DNA from: an uncultured Actinomycetes bacterium
Lineage (GTDB): Bacteria; Actinomycetota; Coriobacteriia; Coriobacteriales; Atopobiaceae
Length of the DNA stretch: 64,000 nt
Assembly (NCBI GenBank): GCA_900315165.1
Contig: OMXZ01000019.1
Location: 1-64,000 of the forward strand
Direction: 5' to 3'
The position numbers and the translations under genes were made by a program. The notes under the pieces were generated by a model. It had not been told where the DNA came from and did no database searches. It was given only the letters and a program-made list of their open reading frames with translations. Of this stretch, positions 9,938 through 20,572 are shown piece by piece; position 1 is the stretch's first letter; the number at the start of each line of letters is the position of its first letter.

Positions 9938-10092
9938 GCAACTTACAACGAACTCGTAAGTGGCAACAATAAACTCGTCGATCTGCGAGCTAGTGTGCCC
10001 CGTAGCACGCAGATTGACGAGTTCGTTGTCGAAGGCTGCGGGCTCTTTGTAAGCGGCTACGAGTTCGTTGTAAGCGGCAACGAGCTTGTTGC
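9938..10092. repeat. Repeat element 2: phased 21-bp units around a 27-bp-arm hairpin, upstream of the histidine operon
   Basis: The inverted repeat has arms 9966-9992 and 10003-10029 (23 of 27 positions pair) with a 10-base loop. To the left, AACTCGTA/C occurs at 9951 and 9972, 21 bp apart. To the right, related units start at 10017, 10038, 10059 and 10080, exactly 21 bp apart; two of them share ACGAGTTCGTTGT. The layout matches repeat element 1 at the other end of the operon. The rest of 9714-10160 holds no convincing gene. Confidence 0.78.
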
Positions 10093-10159
10093 ACCTCAGC
10101 CCCATCAGAGCGGCGGAGGCGAGCTGTTAGTAAGGGCCGACTAAGATCTCCCCCACAAT

Positions 10160-10194
10160 GAAAATCGGGGCGAAGCCCTATGCGGTCTCGCCCC
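10160..10194 (-). terminator. Terminator of uvrA
   Basis: GGGGCGA at 10167-10173 pairs with TCGCCCC at 10188-10194. Read on the minus strand, the stem is followed by GATTTTCATT. It lies 30 bp after the uvrA stop. Confidence 0.6.
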
Positions 10195-10224
10195 AAGAGA
10201 GCCTTTTCGAATTTGCGACTGAGG

Positions 10225-13035
<2,811 letters not shown>

Positions 13036-13273
13036 GACGAGCTTGTCGCGCGGGATGGTGACGTCGATGTCGCGCAGGTTGTGCTGCCATATGAACTACC
13101 TCGAAGGACGAGATTTTATACTTCGTTTCCTTGCGAGACTGATTCTAACAAGGCGGTCGGACACGCTCATAGGCGCCCACCCGGCGTTCACCCTATCGTC
13201 CCAATTTGTTCGATGGGCAGAGCGGCAGGCCCCGTCGACCGTCGCGCAACATCTGTCACGCGTCACGCATCAT

Positions 13274-14116
13274 CTACAGGCAGCAGTACCAGTCGTCAGT
13301 CGGGTCGAGCTCGGGGAGCTTGGTCTCCCCTGCCGCCCTCTTTTCCTGCCAGTCCGCGGGCGGGACGAGGCGAAGCGGGCGCGGCTCGTCGACCGAAACG
13401 GGCTTGAGCGTGCCGTCGGCAACAAGGCGGCGCTCCACCCCGAACTCGCGGCCCACCTCGTCGAGCCTGCGCTCGAGGTCGGGCGGGGTCTGCAGGTAGC
13501 GGCCCCAGTTGGAGTCGTCGGCCGGGCAGTTCACACGGTCGCCGATCACATGGGCCGCGATGCCCACGACGGTGGAGTCGGCCGGCACCGGCTTCACCAC
13601 GACAGCGCCCGCCCCGATGTTGACGTGGTCGCCCACCGTGATGTCGCCCAGGACGATCGCACCCGCACCTGCGAGCACGCCCTGGCCAAGGGTCGGATGG
13701 CGCTTGCCCTCGCGACTGAAGCTCTTGCCCGTCATGCCCAGGGTGACGCCCTGGTAGATCAGGCAGTCGTCGCCCACCACAGCAGTCTCGCCGATCACGA
13801 CGCCCACGCCGTGGTCCACGACGAAGCGCCGACCGATACGGGCGGCGGGATGGACATCGCAGGCATAGCGCTTGCGCATGCGTTTGTGCAGGTGACGTGC
13901 CCAGAATTTGTGCCCGTGCGTCCAGAGCCAGTGCTGCCAGCGATAGCCCCACACGATGCGGAGACCCGCCGAATAGAGAAGGACGCGGCGCAGCGACGTG
14001 GCCGAGGGATCGCGCTCGAAGACGGCGTCCAGGTCCTCGCGCATGAGCGTCCGCAGGGGCACGCCCTCCGCAGTCGGCGGCGTTGCAACCGCCTTCTTCT
14101 GCATGCCGGAAGCCAT
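13274..14116 (-). CDS. cysE: Serine O-acetyltransferase
   Basis: This 280-residue enzyme acetylates serine with acetyl-CoA to give O-acetylserine for CysK. An N-terminal helical part (REDLDAVFERDPSA) is followed by a left-handed hexapeptide-repeat domain: VHPAARIGRRFVVDHGVGVVIGETAVVGDD, GVTLGMTGK, KRHPTLGQGVLAGAGAIVLG and IGAGAVVVKPVPADSTVVG. A longer C-terminal tail (about 60 residues, ending DDWYCCL) follows; its two terminal cysteines are unusual. The ATG at 14116 lies one base after the cysK stop (TAGCATG), so translation is probably coupled. An in-frame ATG at 14104 is possible. Confidence 0.92.
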   Translation of the reverse strand: MASGMQKKAVATPPTAEGVPLRTLMREDLDAVFERDPSATSLRRVLLYSAGLRIVWGYRWQHWLWTHGHKFWARHLHKRMRKRYACDVHPAARIGRRFVVDHGVGVVIGETAVVGDDCLIYQGVTLGMTGKSFSREGKRHPTLGQGVLAGAGAIVLGDITVGDHVNIGAGAVVVKPVPADSTVVGIAAHVIGDRVNCPADDSNWGRYLQTPPDLERRLDEVGREFGVERRLVADGTLKPVSVDEPRPLRLVPPADWQEKRAAGETKLPELDPTDDWYCCL

Positions 14117-14117
14117 G

Positions 14118-15032
14118 CTAGACATCCATAGACAAGTAGCGCTCGCCCGTGTCGGGCAGGATCGCCACGATCGTTTTGCCCGCATACTCCTCACGACCGG
14201 CGAGCTCGATGGCGGCAGCCACGGCGGCACCAGAGGAGATGCCGACCAGAAGGCCGAGCTTCTCGGAGAGGAGCTTCTTGATACGGATGGCCCGGTCGGA
14301 CGCAATCGGGAGGATCTCGTCGACCACGGCGCGGTCGAAGTTGTCGGGCACGAAGTTGGCGCCGATGCCTTGAATCTTGTGGCCGCCGGCGGGACCGCCC
14401 GCCAGCACCTGCGATTCGGCCGGCTCAACGGCGATGCCGCGGACCGCGGGGTTCTTCTCCTTGAGGAAGCGGGACGTGCCGCTGATGGTGCCACCGGTGC
14501 CGACGCCCGCGACCACGGCCGCGACCGTGCCCTCGGTGTCGCGCCAGATCTCGGGGCCCGTGGTCTCGTAGTGGGCCTGGGGGTTGGCGGGGTTTGAGAA
14601 CTGGCCCGCGATAATCGAGTTGGGCGTGGCGGCGTGGAGCTCCTCGGCTTTCTTGACCGCGCCGGCCATGCCGTCGGGACCGGGGGTGAGCACGATCTGG
14701 GCGCCATAGGCGGCCGCGAGCTTGCGGCGCTCGACGCTCATGGTCTCTGGCATGGTGAGGATGAGGGTGTAACCGCGCGCCGCCGCCAGCATGGCGAGAC
14801 CGACGCCCGTGTTACCGCTGGTGGGCTCGATGACGGTGCCGCCCGGGGCGAGCGTGCCGTCCTGCTCGGCCGCATCGAGCATGGCACGCGCGACGCGGTC
14901 CTTGATGGAGCCGCCGGGGTTGGTGGCCTCGTATTTGCCCAGGATGGTGGCGGTGGAGCCCTCGGCGAGGGCCGAAAGGTCGATCAGCGGGGTCTGGCCG
15001 ATGAGCGCATCGACATGGGTAGCGAGCTGCAT
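14118..15032 (-). CDS. cysK: Cysteine synthase (O-acetylserine sulfhydrylase)
   Basis: This 304-residue PLP enzyme makes cysteine from O-acetylserine and sulfide. The PLP lysine is in NPGGSIKDRVA. Other motifs are EPTSGNTGVGLAMLAA, TMPETMSVERRKL, GTGGTISGTSRFLK and LVGISSGAAVAAA. GGGAGAGGAT precedes the ATG at 15032. The gene is followed directly by cysE and has its own promoter at 15104-15131. Confidence 0.95.
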   Translation of the reverse strand: MQLATHVDALIGQTPLIDLSALAEGSTATILGKYEATNPGGSIKDRVARAMLDAAEQDGTLAPGGTVIEPTSGNTGVGLAMLAAARGYTLILTMPETMSVERRKLAAAYGAQIVLTPGPDGMAGAVKKAEELHAATPNSIIAGQFSNPANPQAHYETTGPEIWRDTEGTVAAVVAGVGTGGTISGTSRFLKEKNPAVRGIAVEPAESQVLAGGPAGGHKIQGIGANFVPDNFDRAVVDEILPIASDRAIRIKKLLSEKLGLLVGISSGAAVAAAIELAGREEYAGKTIVAILPDTGERYLSMDV

Positions 15033-15103
15033 GATGATCCTCTCCCTGGCGCGGATGATGTGCCCGGCCCCCTATAGACCGGGTCTGATCCGCTTTGGGT
15101 TGT

Positions 15104-15131
15104 ACTATACCCGTTAAACCCTACTTGGCAA
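15104..15131 (-). promoter_or_regulatory. Sigma-70-type promoter of cysK-cysE
   Basis: On the minus strand TTGCCA (15126-15131), a 16-base spacer and TATAGT (15104-15109) lie about 70 bp upstream of the cysK ATG. Confidence 0.7.
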
Positions 15132-15149
15132 GTATGATTTACGTTTATG

Positions 15150-15179
15150 AAAAGAGGAAGGCGCACGGGCACCTTCCTC
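15150..15179 (-). terminator. Rho-independent terminator downstream of the 15262 gene
   Basis: GAGGAAGG (15154-15161) pairs with CCTTCCTC (15172-15179). On the minus strand the stem is followed by TTTTC. It separates the membrane-protein cluster from the cysK promoter. Confidence 0.75.
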
Positions 15180-15261
15180 CGCTCTGACAATCAAATGGTG
15201 CACTCGGTGGGCCTATCGGGCAGGCAGCTCACCGCACCGAGCGCGCTTGGATCAATCTTGC

Positions 15262-15588
15262 CTACTTGATGACCTTGAAGCTGTCGGTCAGCGGGGCCGG
15301 CTTGTCCAGGCCCCTGGCGGCGTTGATGAAGCCGATGAGGTCGAGGATGCCGAAAATGCCCTCGACCGCAGTGAGGATGCCGAAAAGAGCGGTACCGTTG
15401 GTCGCAGCAGCCAGAAGGCCCAGAATCATGATGATCACGTTGAGCAGCAGAGCGCTGTTGAGGTGCGTGAGCAGGAAGGGCGAGCGCGGCTTCTTGTTGG
15501 TCGCGACGAAGGCGACGATCCAAAGGATGATGCTCCAGTAGCCCAGCATGGCAAAGCCCTTGCCCTCGGTGGTGGTGTCGTTAGCCAT
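15262..15588 (-). CDS. Small membrane protein, paralogue of the membrane domain of the zinc-ribbon protein at 17227
   Basis: The protein has 108 residues and three hydrophobic segments (AMLGYWSIILWIVAFVAT, LLLNVIIMILGLLAAAT, LFGILTAVEGIFGILDLIGF). The order and wording match the C-terminal half of the protein at 17227-17889: FVATNKKPRSPFLLTHLNS against YFATNKQQRSPYLTTHLNS, and the ending PAPLTDSFKVIK against PAPLTDSVKLLN. This resembles DUF4870-type small membrane proteins. AAAGGAG precedes the ATG at 15588; the frame to 15660 is not needed. The function is unknown. Its place next to PrsW suggests the same membrane process. Confidence 0.8.
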   Translation of the reverse strand: MANDTTTEGKGFAMLGYWSIILWIVAFVATNKKPRSPFLLTHLNSALLLNVIIMILGLLAAATNGTALFGILTAVEGIFGILDLIGFINAARGLDKPAPLTDSFKVIK

Positions 15589-15800
15589 AGTGAAACTCCT
15601 TTCATGGTCCGGTAGAGCAACCCAAACCACGTCCTGCCCAGTGCAGCTCAGGCTGTCCAACTGGGTAGTCAGCTTAGTTTCGGCCAGACTCTCTTTTTGG
15701 GAAACTGCCTAAACGTGGATGAAAGAACCCAAACGTGCCCTAGAGGGGCGGCGGCCGACCAGTTGACGGAACGCCACGCGATCGTCTGACGGGTTTTCAG

Positions 15801-17195
15801 CTAACGGCGGGTCTGCTGGGGGTACTGGACCGGCTGTTGCGAGTACTGTGCCTGCGGCTGCTGGGGATACTGCGCCTGCGGCATCTGGGGGTAGCTGCCG
15901 TAATAGTTTCCCTGCGCAATGCGGCGCTCGCGGTTCACACGCATACGCCAGGCGAAGATGACAATCGCAAGATAGGGCACGGCGGCCATAACCATAAAAG
16001 CGCAGATGGTGATGATGAGGTCCTGGAGGAAGCCGTAGTCCACGACGATGGCGACGATGAAGAGAGCGACAAAGAGGCCAAGATAACCGCCGATCCACTT
16101 GCCGAGGAAGCCTTTGCTCGGCTTTGCGGCGGGCGCGGGCTGCTGAGGATAGGCCGATGCGTATTGAGGAGGGGTGGCAGGCTCCTGGCCATACAGATAG
16201 GTGGGCTGAGGTACGCGCTGCTGGGTGTAGGTTGCAGCGGGCTGAGACACAGAGGCAGGTCTCTGGGCATAGGCGGCGGCAGGTTGCGGGGCGGAAACAG
16301 GCTGCTGGGCATAGGTCGCAGCGGGCTGAGGCGCGGGAGCGGGTTGCTGGGCGTACGGCTGCGCCGAACGGGGCGCAGGCTGCCAGCCAGGTGCCGCCTG
16401 AGGAGCGGGAGCCGGAGCATAGGCTGGCGCCGGGGCGGGCGCGGGCGTAGGCGCGCCATAGTAGGAAAAGCCCCACTGGGCACCCGACTGTTTGAGCAGC
16501 ACAGTATCGCTCTGCGATTCGCTCTTGATGAGCTTAATGACGCCGACATCGATGGCGATGGCGAAACCCACGCCGACCAGGAAGGGCAGCATGTCTCCCG
16601 GCAGCGACATCAGCGTGTCGTAGAGGCCGTGGCACAGCATGGGAACGGCCAGAGCGGCGATGCGGGCGCGCTTGTATTGCGCCTGGTCGCCCAGGGTATC
16701 AAACATCTTCATACGGCCGTAGTAGTAGCCCATGATGACACCCCAGCCAGCGTGGCCGGGCACAGACAGGAAGGCGCGCACGATGCCCGTGCCGAGCCCG
16801 TACTGGAAGACGTACATGATGTTCTCGAGCGTCGCGAAGCCCAGGCCGACCATCACGGTGTAAACGATGCCGTCGAAGCGATGGTCGAAGGCGGGGTCCT
16901 TCCAGGTGCGCCAGTGCAGCACGAGATACTTGAAACCCTCCTCGGCCCCCGCCACGACCACGAAATAGTCAAGCAGGATATAGGCATATGACGTGCTGCC
17001 GAAGGCGTCGACCAGAAAGCCGTCCAGTACCTGCTCGACCAAGGCGGCCGGCAGGCAGGAGGCGGCGCCGAGCAGGAAGAGTGACCGCAAGAGGCCCATC
17101 GGCTCGACATCCGTATTGTCGTGTTTATAAATGTAGTCGGCAATGAAGAGACTGGGCAGCACCGCCACGGCAAACAGGATGAAGTCTTGGGCCAT
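15801..17195 (-). CDS. PrsW family intramembrane metalloprotease with a Pro/Gln-rich insert and extra C-terminal membrane segments
   Basis: In Bacillus, PrsW cleaves an anti-sigma factor within the membrane. This 464-residue protein has the PrsW core in residues 1 to about 225: the catalytic EExxK (Glu85-Glu86...Lys89 in AGAEEGFKYL), FATLENIMYV (Glu124), GHAGWG (His148) and CHGLYD (His189, Asp193). Residues 245-360 are low-complexity, with about 16-residue repeats of the type PQPAATYAQQP. Two more membrane segments follow (about 375-430), and then a Gln/Pro/Tyr tail (QYPQQPQAQYSQQP). Such a tail after the protease core is not usual. GAGGGAAG precedes the ATG. It is flanked by two paralogous membrane proteins, one with a zinc ribbon. 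No anti-sigma factor is evident in the window. Confidence 0.85.
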   Translation of the reverse strand: MAQDFILFAVAVLPSLFIADYIYKHDNTDVEPMGLLRSLFLLGAASCLPAALVEQVLDGFLVDAFGSTSYAYILLDYFVVVAGAEEGFKYLVLHWRTWKDPAFDHRFDGIVYTVMVGLGFATLENIMYVFQYGLGTGIVRAFLSVPGHAGWGVIMGYYYGRMKMFDTLGDQAQYKRARIAALAVPMLCHGLYDTLMSLPGDMLPFLVGVGFAIAIDVGVIKLIKSESQSDTVLLKQSGAQWGFSYYGAPTPAPAPAPAYAPAPAPQAAPGWQPAPRSAQPYAQQPAPAPQPAATYAQQPVSAPQPAAAYAQRPASVSQPAATYTQQRVPQPTYLYGQEPATPPQYASAYPQQPAPAAKPSKGFLGKWIGGYLGLFVALFIVAIVVDYGFLQDLIITICAFMVMAAVPYLAIVIFAWRMRVNRERRIAQGNYYGSYPQMPQAQYPQQPQAQYSQQPVQYPQQTRR

Positions 17196-17226
17196 ACCGC
17201 TTCCCTCGAATCAGTGGAGTTCGGGT

Positions 17227-17889
17227 TTAATTCAGCAGCTTGACGCTGTCGGTCAGAGGCGCGGGCTGGTTCTTGCCCTGAATTGCGAAAACGATGCCGA
17301 TGACCTCGTCGACGGCAACCAGGAGGGAAAGTATGCTGATTACCATGCTGAGCATGCCGCTGTCAAACACGCGCCCGAGGATGTTCAGCACGATGCTGCA
17401 CATGGCGAGGACGCCGCCGCTGTTAAGGTGAGTCGTCAGGTAAGGCGAACGCTGCTGCTTGTTGGTCGCGAAGTATGCGATGGCCCAGCCGATCAGACCG
17501 AAGTACGAGAGCACTGCCATGCCCTTGCGCTCCTGGGACATCTGCTGGTACTGCGGCTGGTAGTACTGCGGCTGGTAAGGCTGCTGGCCGGAGTGCTGCG
17601 ACGTGGTGTAGTGCGGCACCTCGCCAAACTGCTGCTGGCCTTGGTTGGGCGTCTGCTGTCCAAGCACGGACTGCTGGTTCCACTCGAGCTTCGGTTGCTG
17701 TGCGGGCTGCTGCTGCGCGGGCGCGGGCTCGTCCGCATACACGGGTGTCGCGTACCGCGGGGTCGCAAACTCTTGGGTCGACACAGGCGCCGCAGACGCA
17801 GCGGGCGTCTCGGTCAGCGGGCTGCCGCAACTCGTACAGAACTTGACGTTGTCTTCCATCACGGCGCCGCAATTCGCGCAGGTCTTCAT
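17227..17889 (-). CDS. Zinc-ribbon membrane protein with a Gln-rich linker
   Basis: The protein has 220 residues. An N-terminal zinc ribbon (CANCG...CTSCG, residues 4-21) is followed by a Pro/Gln/Tyr-rich linker (about 25-120, with repeats such as QPYQPQYYQPQYQQ). Three hydrophobic segments complete the protein, ending PAPLTDSVKLLN. The membrane part is paralogous to the protein at 15262-15588. GGAGG precedes the ATG. It is probably first in an operon with PrsW (31 bp away) and the small paralogue. It may act as an adaptor or substrate in the membrane; that is inference. Confidence 0.8.
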   Translation of the reverse strand: MKTCANCGAVMEDNVKFCTSCGSPLTETPAASAAPVSTQEFATPRYATPVYADEPAPAQQQPAQQPKLEWNQQSVLGQQTPNQGQQQFGEVPHYTTSQHSGQQPYQPQYYQPQYQQMSQERKGMAVLSYFGLIGWAIAYFATNKQQRSPYLTTHLNSGGVLAMCSIVLNILGRVFDSGMLSMVISILSLLVAVDEVIGIVFAIQGKNQPAPLTDSVKLLN

Positions 17890-18203
17890 GTCATTGCCTC
17901 CAACACAGCGGTTCTCACTTTAGCTTTTGTAGTGCACCAGCGTCAGTGTAAACCGTTGCCCCGCGCGCGGAGTCCTTGCTTACCAAGCCCTAACAGTAGC
18001 AGCCGATTTTTCCGTGCAGGTTCCGCACACGTTCCACGTACACATTCTTGGCAGTAAGTCGCCCCCTTGGCGTATGTTTTCCGCAAATCTGCAGGAAAAC
18101 AGCGGTTGGGGGGCGATTCATACCAAGCCGGGTGATACACCGCGTTACAATCAAGAATAGTCTATCCGCTCTATGCTTGGTGGGCATAGGAAGGAAGGTC
18201 GAG
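17890..18203. other. Divergent intergenic region with an imperfect inverted repeat
   Basis: This gap separates the zinc-ribbon gene (minus) from the LysR gene (plus). A long imperfect inverted repeat lies at about 18059-18115: a CGCCCCC...GTTTTCC side and a GGAAAAC...GGGGGGCG side around GCAAATCTGCA. On the minus strand TTTACA (17947-17952) and TACAAA (17926-17931) could be a promoter, although the 15-base spacer is short. No gene is seen. Confidence 0.45.
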
Positions 18204-19091
18204 ATGGACATCCGCGTCCTGCGCTACTACCTCGCCGTCTGCCAGGAGGGCACCATGTCGCGCGCGGCCGAGACGCTGCACGTGACCCAGCCGACCCTCT
18301 CCCGCCAGATAGCCGACCTCGAGCGCGAGCTGGGCTGCACCCTCCTCGAACGCGGCGGCCACCGTGTCCGTTTGACCGAGAAGGGCCTCTACCTGCGCCG
18401 GCGTGCGGAGGAGATCGTCTCGCTCGCCGACCAGACCTCGGCCGATATCCGGGCCGAGGAGGGCGTGGTCGAGGGCGACGTGACCATTGCCGCGGGCGAG
18501 AGCCCCAGTTTCAGCACCGTCGCCTCCGCGATCCGCGACTTCCGCAAGCTCTATCCTCATGTGCAGTTCCATATCCATAGCGGCGTCAGCAGCGACGCGG
18601 TCTGGCGCCTCGAGCACGGCACCGCCGACCTCGCCGTGCTGGTGAGCCAGCCCGACACGGACGACTACGACACCCTCCGCCTCGCGGCCACCGATCGGTA
18701 CGTCGTCTACCTGCCCGTCCACGACCCGCTCGCGCACAAGGAGGCGGTCACCCCCGACGACCTCGTGGGCCCGCCCCTCATCGTGTCCGAACAGGCCATC
18801 AAGCGCGGTGTCCTACCCGCCTGGTTCGGCGACCGCCTGGGCCACCTCGACATCGTCGCGACCTTCAACCTCTTCTACAACGCCGCGATCCTCGCCCGCG
18901 AACGGGTCGGCTACGTGCTCACGCTCGAGGGCGTCGTCCCTGTGGGCGGCGATGCAGACATGACCACACGCCCGCTCTTTCCGCCGGTCGTCTCCCCCGT
19001 CGATATCGCTTGGAAGCGGGGCCAGCCCCTCTCCGTGCCCGCCGCCAAGTTCCTCGACTTCCTTCGCGAGAGACCCGGCGTCGGCCAATAA
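18204..19091 (+). CDS. LysR family transcriptional regulator
   Basis: A 295-residue LysR protein. The N-terminal winged helix-turn-helix is clear (MDIRVLRYYLAVCQEGTMSRAAETLHVTQPTLSRQIADLE in two overlapping segments). It is followed by a substrate-binding-like effector domain (ITIAAGES-type strand VTIAAGESPSFST, HIHSGVSSDAVWRLEHGTADLAVL). AAGGAAGG precedes the ATG at 18204. Targets are unknown. The next gene, 122 bp downstream in the same direction, is a C_GCAxxG_C_C protein. An imperfect palindrome 90 bp upstream could be an autoregulatory site. Confidence 0.9.
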   Translation: MDIRVLRYYLAVCQEGTMSRAAETLHVTQPTLSRQIADLERELGCTLLERGGHRVRLTEKGLYLRRRAEEIVSLADQTSADIRAEEGVVEGDVTIAAGESPSFSTVASAIRDFRKLYPHVQFHIHSGVSSDAVWRLEHGTADLAVLVSQPDTDDYDTLRLAATDRYVVYLPVHDPLAHKEAVTPDDLVGPPLIVSEQAIKRGVLPAWFGDRLGHLDIVATFNLFYNAAILARERVGYVLTLEGVVPVGGDADMTTRPLFPPVVSPVDIAWKRGQPLSVPAAKFLDFLRERPGVGQ

Positions 19092-19213
19092 GCCTGTCGC
19101 CCAGCCTGCAAAGGCGCATACTAGAGAAGGCAAGCGTGACAATCCCAAATGTGTGACACTCCCCCGTCCCCCTGTCACGCGCACATTTATGTAAACAAGC
19201 GAAAGGACCGCCC

Positions 19214-19594
19214 GTGACCCGCATCGAACACGCTCAGGAACTGCGCTCCCGCACCGACGTCCACATCAACTGCGCGCAGGCCGTCATGATGGTGTTCGCC
19301 GACAAGATGGGCATCACGGAGGAGCAGGCCCAGGCGCTCGGCACCTACTTCGGCAGTGGCATGGGCCGCGGTCGCACCTGCGGCACCCTGACCGGCGCCC
19401 TCATGGTGCTCGGCATGGCCGGCGGGACCAATAGCGACGTCCACGAGCTCTGGCAGCGCTTCGGCGACGCCCATGTGGGCACCGACTGCCGCGACCTGCT
19501 CGCCGTGAGCGCCGCGGCCGGCACGCCCCGCAAGGTCCATTGCGACGGCCTCATCTATGAGGTCATCGGCATCCTCGAGGACCTCCTCGCATAG
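19214..19594 (+). CDS. C_GCAxxG_C_C family protein
   Basis: The protein has 126 residues and a GTG start preceded by GAAAGGA. The family is defined by spaced cysteines. Here they are NCAQAV, GRTCGTLTGALMVLG (in place of the family's GGCAxxG), TDCRDLL and HCDGLI. The family is often found next to redox and Fe-S genes and may bind metal or a cluster, but no reaction is established. The central motif deviates: the fingerprint GxCGxxxGA is present rather than exactly GCAxxG. Confidence 0.75.
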   Translation: MTRIEHAQELRSRTDVHINCAQAVMMVFADKMGITEEQAQALGTYFGSGMGRGRTCGTLTGALMVLGMAGGTNSDVHELWQRFGDAHVGTDCRDLLAVSAAAGTPRKVHCDGLIYEVIGILEDLLA

Positions 19595-19690
19595 GCCTTC
19601 GCATAGGCTCGGACCATGAGACGACGCGCCTCGGCCGCCAGACATATAAGCCCATCGGCCGCCAGGCATCATGGAGCCTCATAATGTCGG

Positions 19691-19750
19691 TTGATTTTAA
19701 ATACCCCTCCGCTAGTATGAATTAGGCAAAATGGGGAACGATACCCCTGC
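19691..19750 (+). promoter_or_regulatory. Promoter and candidate operator of the SUF operon
   Basis: TTGATT (19691-19696) with TAGTAT (19713-19718, spacer 16) is a plausible promoter. ATACCCCT occurs twice, at 19701-19708 (inside the spacer) and 19741-19748, 40 bp apart, with ATGGGG at 19731-19736 between them. These could be sites for the Rrf2 regulator encoded at the operon end; that link is inferred. Confidence 0.45.
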
Positions 19751-19788
19751 GACCAGACCCATACAGCTCGACAAGAAAGGCTGTCTCC

Positions 19789-20571
19789 ATGTCCGACACG
19801 ACCAATGCGCTCCTTCGCGTCGGCGGGCTTTCCGCCGGCACCGAGGACAAGCAGATCCTCCACGATATCGACCTTACGGTTGCCGCGGGCGAGACCCACG
19901 TGCTCATGGGCCCCAACGGCGCGGGCAAGTCCACGCTTGGCCATGTAATCATGGGCGATCCGACCTACAAGGTTTCGGGTGGCACAATCGTCTTCGACGG
20001 CCAGGACATCACGGATGCCACCGCTGACAAGCGCAGCCTGGCGGGCATCTTCCTGTCCTACCAGGCGCCCGTCGAGGTGCCCGGCGTCCCCCTCTACAGC
20101 TTCCTGCGCACGATCACGCAGATGCGCCCCGAGCTCAAAACCACGGCGCGCAAGTTCCGTCAGCGTGTCGGCGAGATCTGCGACCAGCTCGACATGGACC
20201 AGGGCTTCCTCACCCGCGAGCTCAACGTGGGCTTCTCAGGCGGCGAGAAAAAGAAGATCGAGATGCTGCAGCTCCTGCTCCTCCGCCCCAAGCTGGCCAT
20301 CCTCGACGAGACCGACTCGGGACTCGACGTCGACGCCCTCTCGATCGTCTCACGCGGCATCGAGGCCTACCGGGCCGACTGCGATGGCGCCCTGCTCATG
20401 ATCACGCACAACACGCGCATCCTCGAGCGCCTCGACGTGGACAAGACCCATGTCATGGTCAAGGGCAACCTCGTGACCGAGGGCCCCGCCTCGCTCATCG
20501 ACGACATCGACAAGAACGGCTTCGAGCGCTACGAGGAAATGCTCGCCGATGCCGCAAAGGGCGGTGAATAG
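19789..20571 (+). CDS. sufC: Fe-S cluster assembly ATPase
   Basis: This 260-residue ABC-type ATPase of the SufBC2D scaffold has no membrane domain. Motifs are Walker A GPNGAGKSTL, the signature FSGGEKKKIEMLQ, Walker B LAILDETDSGLDVDAL and a switch His (LMITHNTRIL). GAAAGG lies 8 bases before the ATG. It is the first gene of sufCBDSU-rrf2 and ends 1 bp before the sufB GTG. Confidence 0.96.
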   Translation: MSDTTNALLRVGGLSAGTEDKQILHDIDLTVAAGETHVLMGPNGAGKSTLGHVIMGDPTYKVSGGTIVFDGQDITDATADKRSLAGIFLSYQAPVEVPGVPLYSFLRTITQMRPELKTTARKFRQRVGEICDQLDMDQGFLTRELNVGFSGGEKKKIEMLQLLLLRPKLAILDETDSGLDVDALSIVSRGIEAYRADCDGALLMITHNTRILERLDVDKTHVMVKGNLVTEGPASLIDDIDKNGFERYEEMLADAAKGGE

Positions 20572-20572
20572 C

